DNA of 64,000 nucleotides, taken from contig CALSSN010000009.1 of the NCBI GenBank assembly GCA_943789025.1, positions 62,001 through 126,000 of the forward strand, written 5' to 3'. Under the pieces are notes generated by a model, which was not told the origin of the DNA, made no database searches, and worked only from the letters and a program-made list of their open reading frames with translations. Shown piece after piece: positions 12,391-22,100 of the stretch (positions are counted from its first letter, which is position 1; every line of letters begins with the position of its first letter). The position numbers and the translations under genes were made by a program. The DNA is from an uncultured Verrucomicrobiales bacterium (GTDB lineage Bacteria; Verrucomicrobiota; Verrucomicrobiia; Verrucomicrobiales; DEV007).

Positions 12391-12567
12391 AGTCAGCCGC
12401 GACTGTGTTGCGCCGTCGCTCGCTCTCCGGTCGTGGGCAGTAGGCACCAGAGCGGATGGATGAATTCAGTCGAGCCGAAGTGATCTGCAGTTGACCTCGC
12501 TGAGCTTGTCTGCTTGTTGGAACGCGCGGGGGTGATGCCCTGCCGACTGTCCTATTGTATCGTGGCC

Positions 12568-13192
12568 ATGCATACCAGCTGGAAAATTCGCAAGCGTGCC
12601 CAGGCATGCTTCCACACCGGCGTGGCTTTCGAGGACGGTGACTCTTTTTACACGGCGCTCTTTGATGATGATTCTGAGGGGAGGACGCCTTGCTGCGAAA
12701 AGACTTCTCTGAGGATGCGTGGCGTGAATTGAGTGAATCGATCACCCCGTTTTCATTCTGGAAAACAAGGTTTGAGCTGCCTGTTGATGTCAAGAATGAG
12801 CCGGTGGTGAAGGAAGAGACGGCCGAAGATCTGTTGAGGCGCCTGCTTGAAGAGAACGATGAACATACCGAAAATGCCCGTTTCATTCTCGCTGCGATGC
12901 TCGAGCGAGACAAGGTGCTCAAGGAAGTCGATGCCAAAGAGACGGAAGGAGCAAAGTTTCGTATCTACGAGCACCGCGAGAGCGGCGATGTTCTTATCGT
13001 TCGTGATCCCGGTCTGCTGCTGGATGAGGTGGAGGAATCCAGGACGAGGTTGTTGCTTTGCTGGAAGGCGGGAGTTCAACTGGGGAAGAAGCAACGCTCG
13101 ACGAACCACCAGGCGCCGACACAGGCGATCATCAGGCTCAAGGGAACGGCGATGCGCCGGTGGTAGAAGTCGCAGCGCAACCACCAGCCTAG
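12568..13192 (+). pseudogene. Small conserved hypothetical protein, frameshifted
   Basis: The protein begins MHTSWKIRKRAQACF at ATG 12568 and reads to about 12680. It resumes in another frame as LLRKDFSEDAWRELS, then FWKTRFELP and ENARFILAAMLERDKVL, and probably shifts again near 13050, where restoring one A gives VEEIQDEVVALLEGG. The joined product is a soluble, acidic protein of about 170-205 residues. I recall similar short proteins in Verrucomicrobiota but know no function. The end is unclear: the restored frame stops at 13192 and overlaps the 3' end of the opposite-strand HupE-like gene. Two single-base indels explain all breaks. Confidence 0.5.
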
Positions 13193-14327
13193 GACGAGGA
13201 AAGAGAGGCCGACGACGGCGAGTTGACCGACTTCGACTCCGAGGTTAAAGCCGACGAGAGGGATGAGGAAGGTCTCACCCAGGTCGTATCCGGCGAGCAT
13301 GTTGGCGATCCCGAGCCCGTGGATGAGCCCGAAGCCGAAGACGATTCAGCCAGTCGTAGTCCTGCCGGCGTGTGTTCGGCTCGCCGCCCCGGAGGGCAGT
13401 TTTCCATGCCCCGACCACGACAATGCTGGCGGCGATGAGCGGTTCGGCGATCCTGCCGTCCATCATGCCGTAGATGTCCGAAGCGCGGATAGGCCCAGGG
13501 TGATGGAGTGGGCGCAACGGTGAAGGCCGTCACCTGGGCCAGCAGCGGCCGGCAGTGCGATGACTGAAGAGAAAGAGCCCTGTCGATGAAGAGGATGTGG
13601 TCGAGTCCGTCGGGAAGATGTGGCGGAATCCGAGGCGCAGGAAGTCCCAGAGAGTGGAAACATTTTCCTCTGGTTGTGGAGCCGTGGTCCGGCTGGTTTG
13701 GGTTTTTCTGCTACCTGGAATTTTTGGTTCTGCCGAAAAACCTCTCATAAGTTGGTCGCCCGAGGCTTTTTTCGCCTCTTTGCTGTGATTTTTCTCGGAA
13801 ACAGCCTCGTGCAAAGAGGGCGTCACGAGTGCGCAGGTACGGCTCTTTTCGCCTGGAAAAAGCACCTGAACCCGGCCGATTTGCTTGCCGGTTTCATCCC
13901 GTATCGAAAGCATTACGGTTGCTGGCGCATCTGCGAGGAGAGAAACCACCACTTCCCCGGCCTCCGGAGGGAGTGGGAGTTTTTGCAGGCTCACTGCCAG
14001 ATGATCCGGCTTTCCGTCTAATCCCGATCGCACTGCAATGGTGCATCGCCGTCGGGGTGTTATCTCCCTGCCATCTGTTGTGATGACAATGGCCTGCGCA
14101 AAAGCCTCAGCACACGCGTTCAGGAAAGCGGCATGGCTTTCCTCGTCCGAACTGGAGGCTGAGTGAAACCGTGTCACGGTTTCTGCATCGAGCAGAATTC
14201 TGATGTCTGCCTCCTCGGGTGAGCGTCGGTTCTCCTTCCTTGCTCAGTTGCAACTGGACCTGGATGACAGGCACAACATGAGCAATGCAGTCGCTTTCCC
14301 GAGGGGCGCTGTCAGGGTAACAGCCAT
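13076..14327 (-). pseudogene. HupE/UreJ-like membrane protein, frameshifted
   Basis: The C-terminal part shows the HupE/UreJ signature helices: TLWDFLRLGFRHIF, TVAHSITLGLSA, LIPLVGFNLGVEVGQLAVVG and a final helix ending in WWFVERCF. Members are proposed nickel or metal transport accessories, but the C-terminal domain also occurs widely with no known substrate. The N-terminal 170 residues form a likely extracytoplasmic domain with a signal peptide beginning at ATG 14327 (MAVTLTAPLGKATALL). The frame breaks at least four times (near 14270, 13600, 13500 and 13350). No hydrogenase or urease genes are nearby, so a metal role is not supported by context. Confidence 0.65.
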
Positions 14328-14418
14328 GAGCGCCGAAAAAAGACGGCGAGAAGGGGCAAACACTCTATTTTCTACTCGCACTTTGTCGAGGTGTCCAGCA
14401 TCCTACCTCTACCCTCTC

Positions 14419-14766
14419 ATGGCTGACCAACTTCTTCATATCGACACCGGTGCGCGCATTGACCTCGTTGAATTCAATATGCTGGGTCGCGCTGTGGATG
14501 CCACCATCCCTCTCGAGGACGCCAGTGTATCGCGTCAGCACGCATCAATCCGGCGTCAGGGAAAAGAGTATTGGCTGACAGATTTGGGTAGCTCAAACTA
14601 CACGTATCTCAATGGCCTGGTCGTCCGCACACCACAGAAAATAGTTCCCGGTGATAGGCTGCGCTTCGGAAGTGTGGAGTTTGAATTTGTTTCCGGTGAC
14701 CCCGGAGAGATCAGTGACCAACTTGAGGGGCGGCATGTTTCAGACACAGGTGCTCACCCGTTCTGA
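14419..14766 (+). CDS. FHA-domain protein (probably the N-terminal half of a cyclase)
   Basis: An FHA phosphothreonine-binding domain fills residues 10-100, with NMLGRAVDATIPL, SVSRQHASIRR and LTDLGSSNYTYLNG as the canonical GR, SRxHA and SSNxTYxNG motifs. I start it at ATG 14419; the ORF-track start at 14203 adds an implausible leader that crosses the neighbouring gene's promoter region. The stop at 14766 lies 32 bp inside the cyclase ORF. The two frames may be a single FHA-cyclase gene broken by an indel near 14735, or two overlapping genes. Confidence 0.8.
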   Translation: MADQLLHIDTGARIDLVEFNMLGRAVDATIPLEDASVSRQHASIRRQGKEYWLTDLGSSNYTYLNGLVVRTPQKIVPGDRLRFGSVEFEFVSGDPGEISDQLEGRHVSDTGAHPF

Positions 14767-15334
14767 GCCTGTGGTGCAGACCAGGCCGGTTGTTATGTTG
14801 GTAGGAGACATCAAGGCCTACAGCAGACTCTCCAGCAAGCTTGCGGCTGATGATCTGGCTAAATTAATGAACCACTGGTATGAAAAATGTCGCGACTTTT
14901 TGAAGCAGAAGGAAGCCGTGATTGACAAATTTACCGGCGACTGCGTGTTCGCTTACTGGCATTCAGATGGCCCACGAGCCAGGCAGCTCGCCCTTGATGT
15001 CGCCACAGCACTTGCCGATTCTAGTTGGTTGTTGACCGATTCCCAGAAGCAAATGCTTCTCCGGGTAGATGCGTCTTTTGACTGCTGCATCGGGATGCAT
15101 GTTGGGGAGGTCGCACTCAGTGGAGCGAGTCAGGACGATTTTACGGCGCTTGGAGATGCCGTGAATCTTGCTTTTCGTATCGAAGGCCTGACCCGTGACC
15201 TCGACCAGAAAATTCTTGCCTCCAGTGCTTTTGTTTCGGATTGGGATCCGGTGGGAGTCAGTTTCCAGTCATGTGGATTGCACGAGGTAAAGGGGTTTTC
15301 CGAGCCTGTGGAAGTCTATTCTGTGGGGGCTTAG
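14735..15334 (+). CDS. Class III adenylate/guanylate cyclase domain protein
   Basis: This 199-residue nucleotidyl cyclase catalytic domain would make cyclic AMP or GMP. The first metal-binding aspartate is in VVMLVGDIKAYSRL, the second in FTGDCVFAYW. The GMHVGEVALSG strand and the ALGDAVNLAFRIEGL segment supply the Asn/Arg transition-state pair. Substrate specificity cannot be read safely. The ATG at 14735 overlaps the FHA ORF, and the coupling suggests phosphothreonine-regulated cyclase activity, perhaps downstream of Ser/Thr kinases. An FHA-cyclase fusion with a one-base error is the main alternative. Confidence 0.8.
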   Translation: MFQTQVLTRSEPVVQTRPVVMLVGDIKAYSRLSSKLAADDLAKLMNHWYEKCRDFLKQKEAVIDKFTGDCVFAYWHSDGPRARQLALDVATALADSSWLLTDSQKQMLLRVDASFDCCIGMHVGEVALSGASQDDFTALGDAVNLAFRIEGLTRDLDQKILASSAFVSDWDPVGVSFQSCGLHEVKGFSEPVEVYSVGA

Positions 15335-15433
15335 CCAGAAGCGATGGCGGATTTAGGGTGCCGCCTTTGAAGATCCTGTGAGGCACTTCTTCTTCCATTG
15401 TCGAGACATCATCCGCACGCTAAGATTCCATTT

Positions 15434-16387
15434 ATGGCCACTGCAGCAACTGCCACTATAACGACCGATCTGCGCGAAGAAATCCTTCGCCTCAAGGAGG
15501 AGCGTAATGCGGTAATCCTCGCTCACAACTACCAGGACGGTGAGATTCAGGATATCGCCGACTATGTCGGGGATTCGCTCGGACTTGCGTATAAGGCAAA
15601 AGAGACTGCCGCTGATGTGATCGCTTTCTGCGGCGTGCACTTTATGGCGGAGACAGCAAAAATCATCAATCCCGAGAAGACGGTGGTTCTTCCTGACCGG
15701 GATGCCGGCTGTTCGCTTGAGCAGAGTTGCCCCGGTCCCGATCTCGAGCGCTTTCTCACGGAGCATCAAGAGAAGAATTATTACGTCATCGCCTACATCA
15801 ATTGCAGTGCTGCGGTGAAGGCACTCTCGGATTGTATCTGCACGAGCGGCAATGCCGTGAAGATCGTGGAGGCGGCGCCAGCGGACCGTCCGATTCTCTT
15901 CGTTCCGGATCAGAACCTCGGCGCCTGGGTTATGGAGCGGACCGGGCGAAAAATGGATCTCTGGCAGGGGGCGTGTTATGTGCACGTGGAGTTTACCAGA
16001 GAGTCGATCGCGAAAATTAAAGCGGAGTTTCCTGCCGCAGCCGTGGTCGCTCATCCAGAGTGTACTTACGCTGTTCGTATGCTTGCCGACGAGGTCTGCT
16101 CGACGGAAAAGATGGTGCAGTTCTGTCGCGATTCGCCCGCCCATGACATCATCGTCGTCACCGAGGCCGGCATGCTCCATCGTCTTCGCAGGGAAGTGCC
16201 AGGAAAGAACCTGATTCCTGGGCCGACCGAGCACTGTGCATGCAGCGAGTGTCGTTTTATGAAGATGAATACCCTCGAGAAGCTCCACGACTGTCTGCGT
16301 GATCTCGCGCCTGAGGTAACCATGCCCGAGGAGATTCGAGTGCGTGCTGAGCTTCCTCTTTTGAGGATGCTGGAATTGAGCCGGTAG
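15434..16387 (+). CDS. nadA: Quinolinate synthase
   Basis: NadA condenses iminoaspartate with dihydroxyacetone phosphate to quinolinate in NAD synthesis. It has the LAHNYQDGEIQDIADYVGDSL start motif, the duplicated fold, and cysteines for the 4Fe-4S cluster in DAGCSLEQSC, AHPEC and CACSEC. I choose ATG 15434 (317 residues) over the ORF-track start at 15398, because the extra leader (MSRHHPHAKIPF) is not conserved in the family. No nadB or nadC is adjacent. A methyltransferase gene follows at once. Confidence 0.95.
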   Translation: MATAATATITTDLREEILRLKEERNAVILAHNYQDGEIQDIADYVGDSLGLAYKAKETAADVIAFCGVHFMAETAKIINPEKTVVLPDRDAGCSLEQSCPGPDLERFLTEHQEKNYYVIAYINCSAAVKALSDCICTSGNAVKIVEAAPADRPILFVPDQNLGAWVMERTGRKMDLWQGACYVHVEFTRESIAKIKAEFPAAAVVAHPECTYAVRMLADEVCSTEKMVQFCRDSPAHDIIVVTEAGMLHRLRREVPGKNLIPGPTEHCACSECRFMKMNTLEKLHDCLRDLAPEVTMPEEIRVRAELPLLRMLELSR

Positions 16388-16428
16388 CCTTGAGTCGCAA
16401 AAGAGGGCAACGGCCTGACGAGAAGAAC

Positions 16429-17190
16429 ATGTCATCTGAACGGGAAATTTACGACGAGTACTGGAAGCACGGTAATCATCAGGGGTGGCGCGCATCAGCT
16501 GAAGATTCTCTTTTGGAAAGTGAAAGAGAGGCGTTCGGCGCCTTCGCCAAGGAAGGCACGCTTGTTGTCGATTACGGTTGTGGTCCGGCTGACCGTTACT
16601 CTGGGTTTATTGAGCGTCTGGGTGCCCGCTACCGCGGATTTGATATTTCCGAGACTGCCGTAAAAGAAGGCCGATTGAGCGGGAAGGATTCTAATCTGCT
16701 TACCATGGAAGGCCTGACGAATTGTCGGGAGGGCGAGGCAGACGTTGTCCTCTGTATGGAGGTGCTTGAGCATCTCATGAAGCCTTCCCGCGCCGTGGCT
16801 GAGTTGGCCCGGATCACAAAGCCCGGAGGCCATCTGATCCTCTCCGTTCCTAATGGAGGTGTCTGGATGGCTCGCTTGGAGTTTCTTTTGACTGGCTTTC
16901 TTTGTCCAAACGGCATGCCAAAGACATGCAGGTCAGAGCCATGGGATGATCCGCATATTCGTTTTTTTACTCCGACTACCCTTGCTCGTCTTGTTGCTGG
17001 TTCAGGCTTTGACATTCTCCGCCTGACCAGTGCGAATCCTTTTACCTTAGCCTCACTGCCATATTTTTACCGCATTCCTCCGGCGGCGAAGTTTTTGAAT
17101 CTGATTTCAAAGCCTTGTGGCTGGCTCTCGAAAGTTCGCCCTTCTTTATTCGCCACCCGTCTCCTTCTCGTCGCAAGACGTAGTGGGTAG
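16429..17190 (+). CDS. Class I SAM-dependent methyltransferase
   Basis: This 253-residue protein has the methyltransferase motif I VVDYGCGPADRYSGF, an acidic residue ending strand 2 (GFDISETAV), motif ADVVLCMEVLEHLMKP and the post-motif KPGGHLILSVPNGG. The pattern is close to UbiG/Methyltransf_11-type enzymes acting on small molecules or sugars. Its neighbour on the other strand is a glycosyltransferase, so a role in surface glycan modification is possible but unproven. The ATG at 16429 is preferred to the TTG at 16390. Confidence 0.8.
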   Translation: MSSEREIYDEYWKHGNHQGWRASAEDSLLESEREAFGAFAKEGTLVVDYGCGPADRYSGFIERLGARYRGFDISETAVKEGRLSGKDSNLLTMEGLTNCREGEADVVLCMEVLEHLMKPSRAVAELARITKPGGHLILSVPNGGVWMARLEFLLTGFLCPNGMPKTCRSEPWDDPHIRFFTPTTLARLVAGSGFDILRLTSANPFTLASLPYFYRIPPAAKFLNLISKPCGWLSKVRPSLFATRLLLVARRSG

Positions 17191-17250
17191 ATTACGGTAT
17201 AGAAATTGCACGCCGCACACGACCCGCGCCGGTCACAATCCTTGCGTTTC

Positions 17251-18897
17251 TTACAGCTGCTCTTGAGGCAAGCGGGTTAATCCGGATGGGGCAATTTTCT
17301 GTTTGTTCATGAAGGCTTCATAGCGCCTTGTGAGCTCCGCTGCATACTCTTCACGGGTATGGATTTCTCCGGTGACACGTTGGTAGCGGTCGAGCCCTCG
17401 GCTGACATGTTCTTCGAGGGTGTCTGCGATAGCCTTCGCATCCCACTCGAGGAGTTCTCCGTTTTCTCCGGGTTTGAGATACATTTCATGGCCGTGATGA
17501 GGGGTCACAAAAAGTGGAATTCCCATGACTGAGGTCTCGATGCCAACCAGGGCACAGGCTTCAAAGTAGGATGGGAAGAGAAATCCATCCGAGGCAGCAA
17601 AGTAATATTCCGGCTGGTCGGTGATTCCCGTAAACTGAAAGAGAGAGAGAGCTTCCTGCCCATGACGGGCCTTAATCTTTTCCCGCGCCTGATGGACGGT
17701 GGGTTCGTTGCCTCCGATGACCAGCAATCGTGTGTTTTCGTGCCCCGGTCGCTTGGCAAGATCGACGATCGCGTCGACGGCGAGCCAGAGGCCTTTCCGA
17801 GTGAAATTTCCAAACCCTGCAAAGGAGAAGACCACGTGCTCGGAGTGGTAGTTCAATGCTTCGCGCGCGGGTTTTCTCAGTGTTTTTCTCATCTCCGGAT
17901 TGAAGCGTGTGGAATCATAGGAATTCGAAAGCACATGAATCTTCTCTCGTGGGACTCCATCCCGGAGCAGAAGATCCCCAATCGAATGTGAGGCGGGCAA
18001 GAACTGGGATATGTGCGGGTTTGAAAAGGTTTTTCGTTCTGCTCTCCGAATCAGCAGTTGGAGAGGAAGCAGGAGTTTTTCTTTCAAAGTCATGTCCCCA
18101 AGATCCTTGGAGATGCGCATCCATTCGCCGACATGAAACTGTATTGATGTGATGTCGGGTGAAGTGACATAGCTGCTGTGAAGGATGGCTGCCGGTGGGC
18201 GGCCTTTGACAAGGTGAAAGAAAGCCAATGCACCCTTGGCCACCTGCCTGAAGGAGTAGAGGTAAATCGCCCGGAGTGGTCCGGGAAGCCACGGGGATGG
18301 GAGTTTGAGAAATTCAATCTCGGAGGAGGGACGGCTGCACGCATGTCCCCAACCCCGGATTTTCCATCCGTGCTCACGAAGTGTTTGAGCAGAAGAAAGG
18401 AGATGTCGCATCGAGGGGCTTGCCTCTGTCAGGTTCGGATCGATCCAGAGCACTGTCTTGCGCTCGGCGGCGCGAAGAGTGAGCGCCTCTTTCGCCATGG
18501 TTCCGGGATGATGAAAGGCGCTCGATGGGAGCAGTGTTTCGCGATGGGCGCACCGCTCGGCCTGATCGCTGGCAGTCTCGCATAATGCGTGATCGAGCAG
18601 CGAAAAAAAATGGATTTTCGGGTGGCTTGTTGCTGCAGTCACGAGTGAGACGATAAGACACCCGGGGGCATACAGCCGCTTAGCGAGAAAGATGCGCAGT
18701 TGTTGGCCACGAGAAATATGTGCGTCGATGAGAAGCACTTGCGTCTTGTGCCAGGGAAGATCCCGCGCGGAACTTTCCGAATGCCCGACAGGTTTGCAGG
18801 TGCCATCTTCGTCGACAGCCATGGCTTCCCAGCGTCTTTCGGAACGAGGTGAATCGACTTTTCGGAGCCAGAGAACACTGGAGGCAGGGGTGGTCAT
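17251..18897 (-). CDS. GT4-type glycosyltransferase with an unassigned N-terminal extension
   Basis: From residue 134 (MAKEALTLRAAERKTVLWIDPNL) the protein is a GT-B retaining glycosyltransferase. The acceptor half contains ILHSSYVTSPDI; the donor half contains FSFAGFGNFTRKGL and the EX7E motif in FEACALVGIE. Substrates are unknown. The first 133 residues show no motif I recognise and include QVLLIDAHISRGQQLRIFLAKRL. The true start may therefore be ATG 18498 (415 residues), with the upstream part either a second domain or chance open frame. Convergent with the methyltransferase. Confidence 0.75.
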   Translation of the reverse strand: MTTPASSVLWLRKVDSPRSERRWEAMAVDEDGTCKPVGHSESSARDLPWHKTQVLLIDAHISRGQQLRIFLAKRLYAPGCLIVSLVTAATSHPKIHFFSLLDHALCETASDQAERCAHRETLLPSSAFHHPGTMAKEALTLRAAERKTVLWIDPNLTEASPSMRHLLSSAQTLREHGWKIRGWGHACSRPSSEIEFLKLPSPWLPGPLRAIYLYSFRQVAKGALAFFHLVKGRPPAAILHSSYVTSPDITSIQFHVGEWMRISKDLGDMTLKEKLLLPLQLLIRRAERKTFSNPHISQFLPASHSIGDLLLRDGVPREKIHVLSNSYDSTRFNPEMRKTLRKPAREALNYHSEHVVFSFAGFGNFTRKGLWLAVDAIVDLAKRPGHENTRLLVIGGNEPTVHQAREKIKARHGQEALSLFQFTGITDQPEYYFAASDGFLFPSYFEACALVGIETSVMGIPLFVTPHHGHEMYLKPGENGELLEWDAKAIADTLEEHVSRGLDRYQRVTGEIHTREEYAAELTRRYEAFMNKQKIAPSGLTRLPQEQL

Positions 18898-19124
18898 CGA
18901 TCAGGTCGCTCGGGGATGAGGAAGTGTCAGCGGACGATGAGTCAGCGTCAATGCAGACTTCTCAGGCCAGAGTGCATCGGACACCTGGTTTCAAGCTTGT
19001 GAAAAATTTCACAAACTCGCTTGCTGGCATCCCGTAGAGATAGATAGTGGCGTGTGCAAGATGGTCATGGTCTTCTCTGACTGTCTGCTGTCACGAATAA
19101 TTTAATAGCCCAGTCACAAGCCCG

Positions 19125-20888
19125 ATGCCCGCTCCAGAGACAGCCACGGCCGAAGCCGCGGAGGAAGAAAAGCCCGCCGTGGAGATGGTGGATGTGCAGA
19201 TCGATGGCGCCTGGCATCAAGTTCCCAAGGGGACGCGGATGATTGAGGCGGTGCGCATGGCCCGAGGTGACGGGTCCACCGTTCCTCATTACTGCTACCA
19301 TCCGAAGCTGACATCCCCAGGGAACTGCCGGATGTGCCTCGTTCAAATGGGGATGCCTCCACGCCCGGCACCCGGAGCGCAAGCTGCTGCGCCCGACGCT
19401 GACGGCCATCTGCCGATTTCATGGATGCCTCGCCCGGTGATTGCCTGCGCCAATACGGTTGCTCCGAATATGGGGATTCGTACCGACGGCGAACTCGTCG
19501 AGGAGGTTCGCCAGGGAGTGATGGAATTCCTGCTGATCAACCATCCCCTCGACTGCCCGATCTGCGATCAGGCCGGAGAATGTTCGCTTCAGGAGTTCTC
19601 GGTGGAATACGGCAAGGGCAGTAGTCGTTTCCGTGAAGCAAAGGTCAAAAAGCCTAAGAACGTGGACGTCGGCCCTCGGATCCGCCTCGATGACGAGCGT
19701 TGCATCATGTGCAGCCGGTGCATTCGCTTTTCTCGCGAGATTGCGGACGAGGATGTCCTTGGTTTTGTCGATCGCGGATCACGCACGGTTCTGGCAACCT
19801 ACCCAGGCAAGGAACTCGCCCACAATTATTCTCTTAACACCGTCGACCTTTGTCCGGTTGGTGCACTCACTTCGAATGACTTCAGGTTCCGCCAGCGGGT
19901 CTGGTTTCTAAAAGAGACAGAAAGCGTCTGCACCGGATGTGGCCGAGGCTGTAACATCCAGGTAGAAGCGCGTGAAGGCGAGGTTCTTCGTCTCACGCCG
20001 AGAGAAAATAACGATGTCAACTCATCATGGATGTGTGATCACGGTCGCATGACCTACCACGAATTGCATGTAGCCGACCGCCTCACCGACCACATGATTA
20101 AAGAAGGTGGGCGTCATCAGGTCGCTCGTCGTGGCGAGGCCGTTCGCTATGCCGCAGCCCTTCTGAAAGTTTTTAAGCCCGGTGAGGTTGCCATTGTGGC
20201 CTCCGGTCGGATGACGAATGAGGAGCTCTACCTGACGCGGAAACTCGCTGCGGTTCTTGAAGCGAAGCTTGTCGACATCATCCCGCGCGAGGCGGAGGCC
20301 GATGATTATCTTTTCGCGGCTGATCAAAATCCTAATACGCAGGGTGCCAGGTTGCTTCTCTGCGGCCGCAGTAAGCCGGGTAACAAACTCGCGAAAATCC
20401 GCAAGGGGATCGCCGCTGGGGAGATCAAGGCAGTACTTTCACTTGGCGAGGAACTCACCGACGAGCGGGTCGGACTCGCAGCAGAAGACCTTGCGGGTCT
20501 GAGCTTCCTCCTCCACCTGGGCACTGTGATGGGAGTCACCGCGGAGGCTGCGCAGGTTCTTTTTGCTGGTTCTTTCCCGATGGAGAAGCGCGGGTCGATG
20601 ATCAATGTCACCGGGCGGCTGCAACGCCTCGGGGGGGGCGGGATCGCTCCGGGAGCCTGTGCCGACGACTGGGAGGTTCTTCGTGATTTGATCGCTGAAC
20701 TCGGCGGAGGAAATGGGATTTACCTTCTGGAAGAACTTTTCAGCGAGATGGCTCGTGAAGTTTCCAAGTTGAAAGGATTGAGTCTGGGGAAAATAGGCTC
20801 TCAGGGGATGCATTTAATCGACTCGAAAGAGTGTGTTCCGCTGCTCCGCAAAGAGGCTGAACGTCGTGCCTCGGGTCTCATTCCGTAA
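19125..20888 (+). CDS. nuoG: NADH-quinone oxidoreductase subunit G
   Basis: NuoG carries iron-sulphur clusters in the peripheral arm of complex I. The N-terminal 2Fe-2S ligands are in HYCYHPKLTSPGNCRMC and ACANT, the His-ligated 4Fe-4S site in HPLDCPICDQAGECSLQ, a 4Fe-4S site in CIMCSRCIRF with DLCPVGAL, and the molybdopterin-like domain begins with the cluster CTGCGRGCNIQV. At 587 residues it is shorter than E. coli NuoG (about 900), because the molybdopterin-like domain is reduced. It heads a run of eight nuo genes; nuoA-F are not in the window upstream. Confidence 0.95.
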   Translation: MPAPETATAEAAEEEKPAVEMVDVQIDGAWHQVPKGTRMIEAVRMARGDGSTVPHYCYHPKLTSPGNCRMCLVQMGMPPRPAPGAQAAAPDADGHLPISWMPRPVIACANTVAPNMGIRTDGELVEEVRQGVMEFLLINHPLDCPICDQAGECSLQEFSVEYGKGSSRFREAKVKKPKNVDVGPRIRLDDERCIMCSRCIRFSREIADEDVLGFVDRGSRTVLATYPGKELAHNYSLNTVDLCPVGALTSNDFRFRQRVWFLKETESVCTGCGRGCNIQVEAREGEVLRLTPRENNDVNSSWMCDHGRMTYHELHVADRLTDHMIKEGGRHQVARRGEAVRYAAALLKVFKPGEVAIVASGRMTNEELYLTRKLAAVLEAKLVDIIPREAEADDYLFAADQNPNTQGARLLLCGRSKPGNKLAKIRKGIAAGEIKAVLSLGEELTDERVGLAAEDLAGLSFLLHLGTVMGVTAEAAQVLFAGSFPMEKRGSMINVTGRLQRLGGGGIAPGACADDWEVLRDLIAELGGGNGIYLLEELFSEMAREVSKLKGLSLGKIGSQGMHLIDSKECVPLLRKEAERRASGLIP

Positions 20889-20904
20889 CCGAAGTCATTG
20901 ATTC

Positions 20905-22029
20905 ATGGATTTAGGTCTCATCATTTCCAGCGCTGTGAAGATCATCGGGTTTGTCTTCCTGATGCTCATGCCTATGATTGCTTATATCATCTGGGTCGAG
21001 CGCCGGTTTCTGGCAATTATTCAGGATCGTATCGGCCCGAACCGGGTAGGTATTCCGTGGACGAATGTCGGGCTTTTTGGCCTCGGTCAGCCGATTGCCG
21101 ACGGGTTAAAGTCGTTTCTGAAAGAGGATTTTACACCGGGGCACGTAAACAAGTTTTATTACGTCATTGCTCCAGCGCTGGTGATGGTTCCCGCGCTCCT
21201 CACCTGTGCCGTGCTTCCCTTTGGTCGTGACCTGGTTCTGCCATTTCTCGATGAACCGATACGTCTTGTCATCGCCGACCTGGATATAGGCCCGATCTGG
21301 ATCTTTGCCATCGCCTCGCTTGGGGTCTACGGCATCGTTCTCGCCGGCTGGGCATCGAATTCGAAATACCCGTTTCTCGGTGGAGTCCGTGCCACCAGTC
21401 AGATGATTTCTTACGAGATTTCCCTCGGTCTGTCGATTATCCCTGTTCTGCTGCTTTTTCAGCACCTCAATCTCAATGACATCGTGCGTTACCAAAGCGA
21501 ACATGGTTGGTTGCTCCTTCCGATGTGGGGTGATGGGTGGAGCGTGCAGCGGTGGCTCTACCTGATCCCCGCAGGAGTCGCCTTTATTATTTTTGTCGTC
21601 TCCATGTTCGCAGAAACGAACAGAACCCCATTCGATCTCCCGGAGTGCGAGACCGAGCTTGTCGCGGGATACCACACCGAGTACGGTTCGATGAAGTTCG
21701 CCATGTTTTTCATGGGCGAGTATGCTGCCATGATCATCGGATCGGGACTTGCCGTCACACTTTTTCTCGGGGGCTGGTCGCTGCCCTTTGGACTTGATGC
21801 TTTGGTTCTGGGGGTGTTTTCCGATACCTGGTTCTCGTGGGTTCCTGCGCTTCTCAGCACAGGGATCTTTTTCCTGAAGATCGTCTGCTTCATGCTGTTC
21901 TTTATCTGGGTGCGCGGAACCCTCCCCCGCTTTCGTTACGACCAGCTAATGAAGCTCGGGTGGATCATCTTCTTCGAGGCCGCCCTTGCCAACATCTTCA
22001 TTGCAGCCGGCATCCTCATGTTTGCGTAG
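20905..22029 (+). CDS. nuoH: NADH-quinone oxidoreductase subunit H
   Basis: NuoH is the membrane subunit that helps form the quinone pocket between the peripheral arm and the membrane arm. It has about eight to nine transmembrane helices in 374 residues. Family motifs include ERRFLAIIQDRIGPNRVG, PFDLPECETELVAGYHTEYG and the C-terminal WVRGTLPRFRYDQLMKLGW. It starts 16 bp after the nuoG stop in the same operon. The frame is intact. Confidence 0.96.
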   Translation: MDLGLIISSAVKIIGFVFLMLMPMIAYIIWVERRFLAIIQDRIGPNRVGIPWTNVGLFGLGQPIADGLKSFLKEDFTPGHVNKFYYVIAPALVMVPALLTCAVLPFGRDLVLPFLDEPIRLVIADLDIGPIWIFAIASLGVYGIVLAGWASNSKYPFLGGVRATSQMISYEISLGLSIIPVLLLFQHLNLNDIVRYQSEHGWLLLPMWGDGWSVQRWLYLIPAGVAFIIFVVSMFAETNRTPFDLPECETELVAGYHTEYGSMKFAMFFMGEYAAMIIGSGLAVTLFLGGWSLPFGLDALVLGVFSDTWFSWVPALLSTGIFFLKIVCFMLFFIWVRGTLPRFRYDQLMKLGWIIFFEAALANIFIAAGILMFA

Positions 22030-22100
22030 CCTTTAGACAATAATTTCTGAACTCGCAGCAGCCACTTTACCATTTCGCAAAAACTCAAGAATCCTTCGCC

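Noticed and set aside
15353-16495. 380-aa minus-strand ORF opposite nadA
   Set aside because: NadA on the plus strand has all cluster cysteines; the minus-strand product is a compositional shadow.
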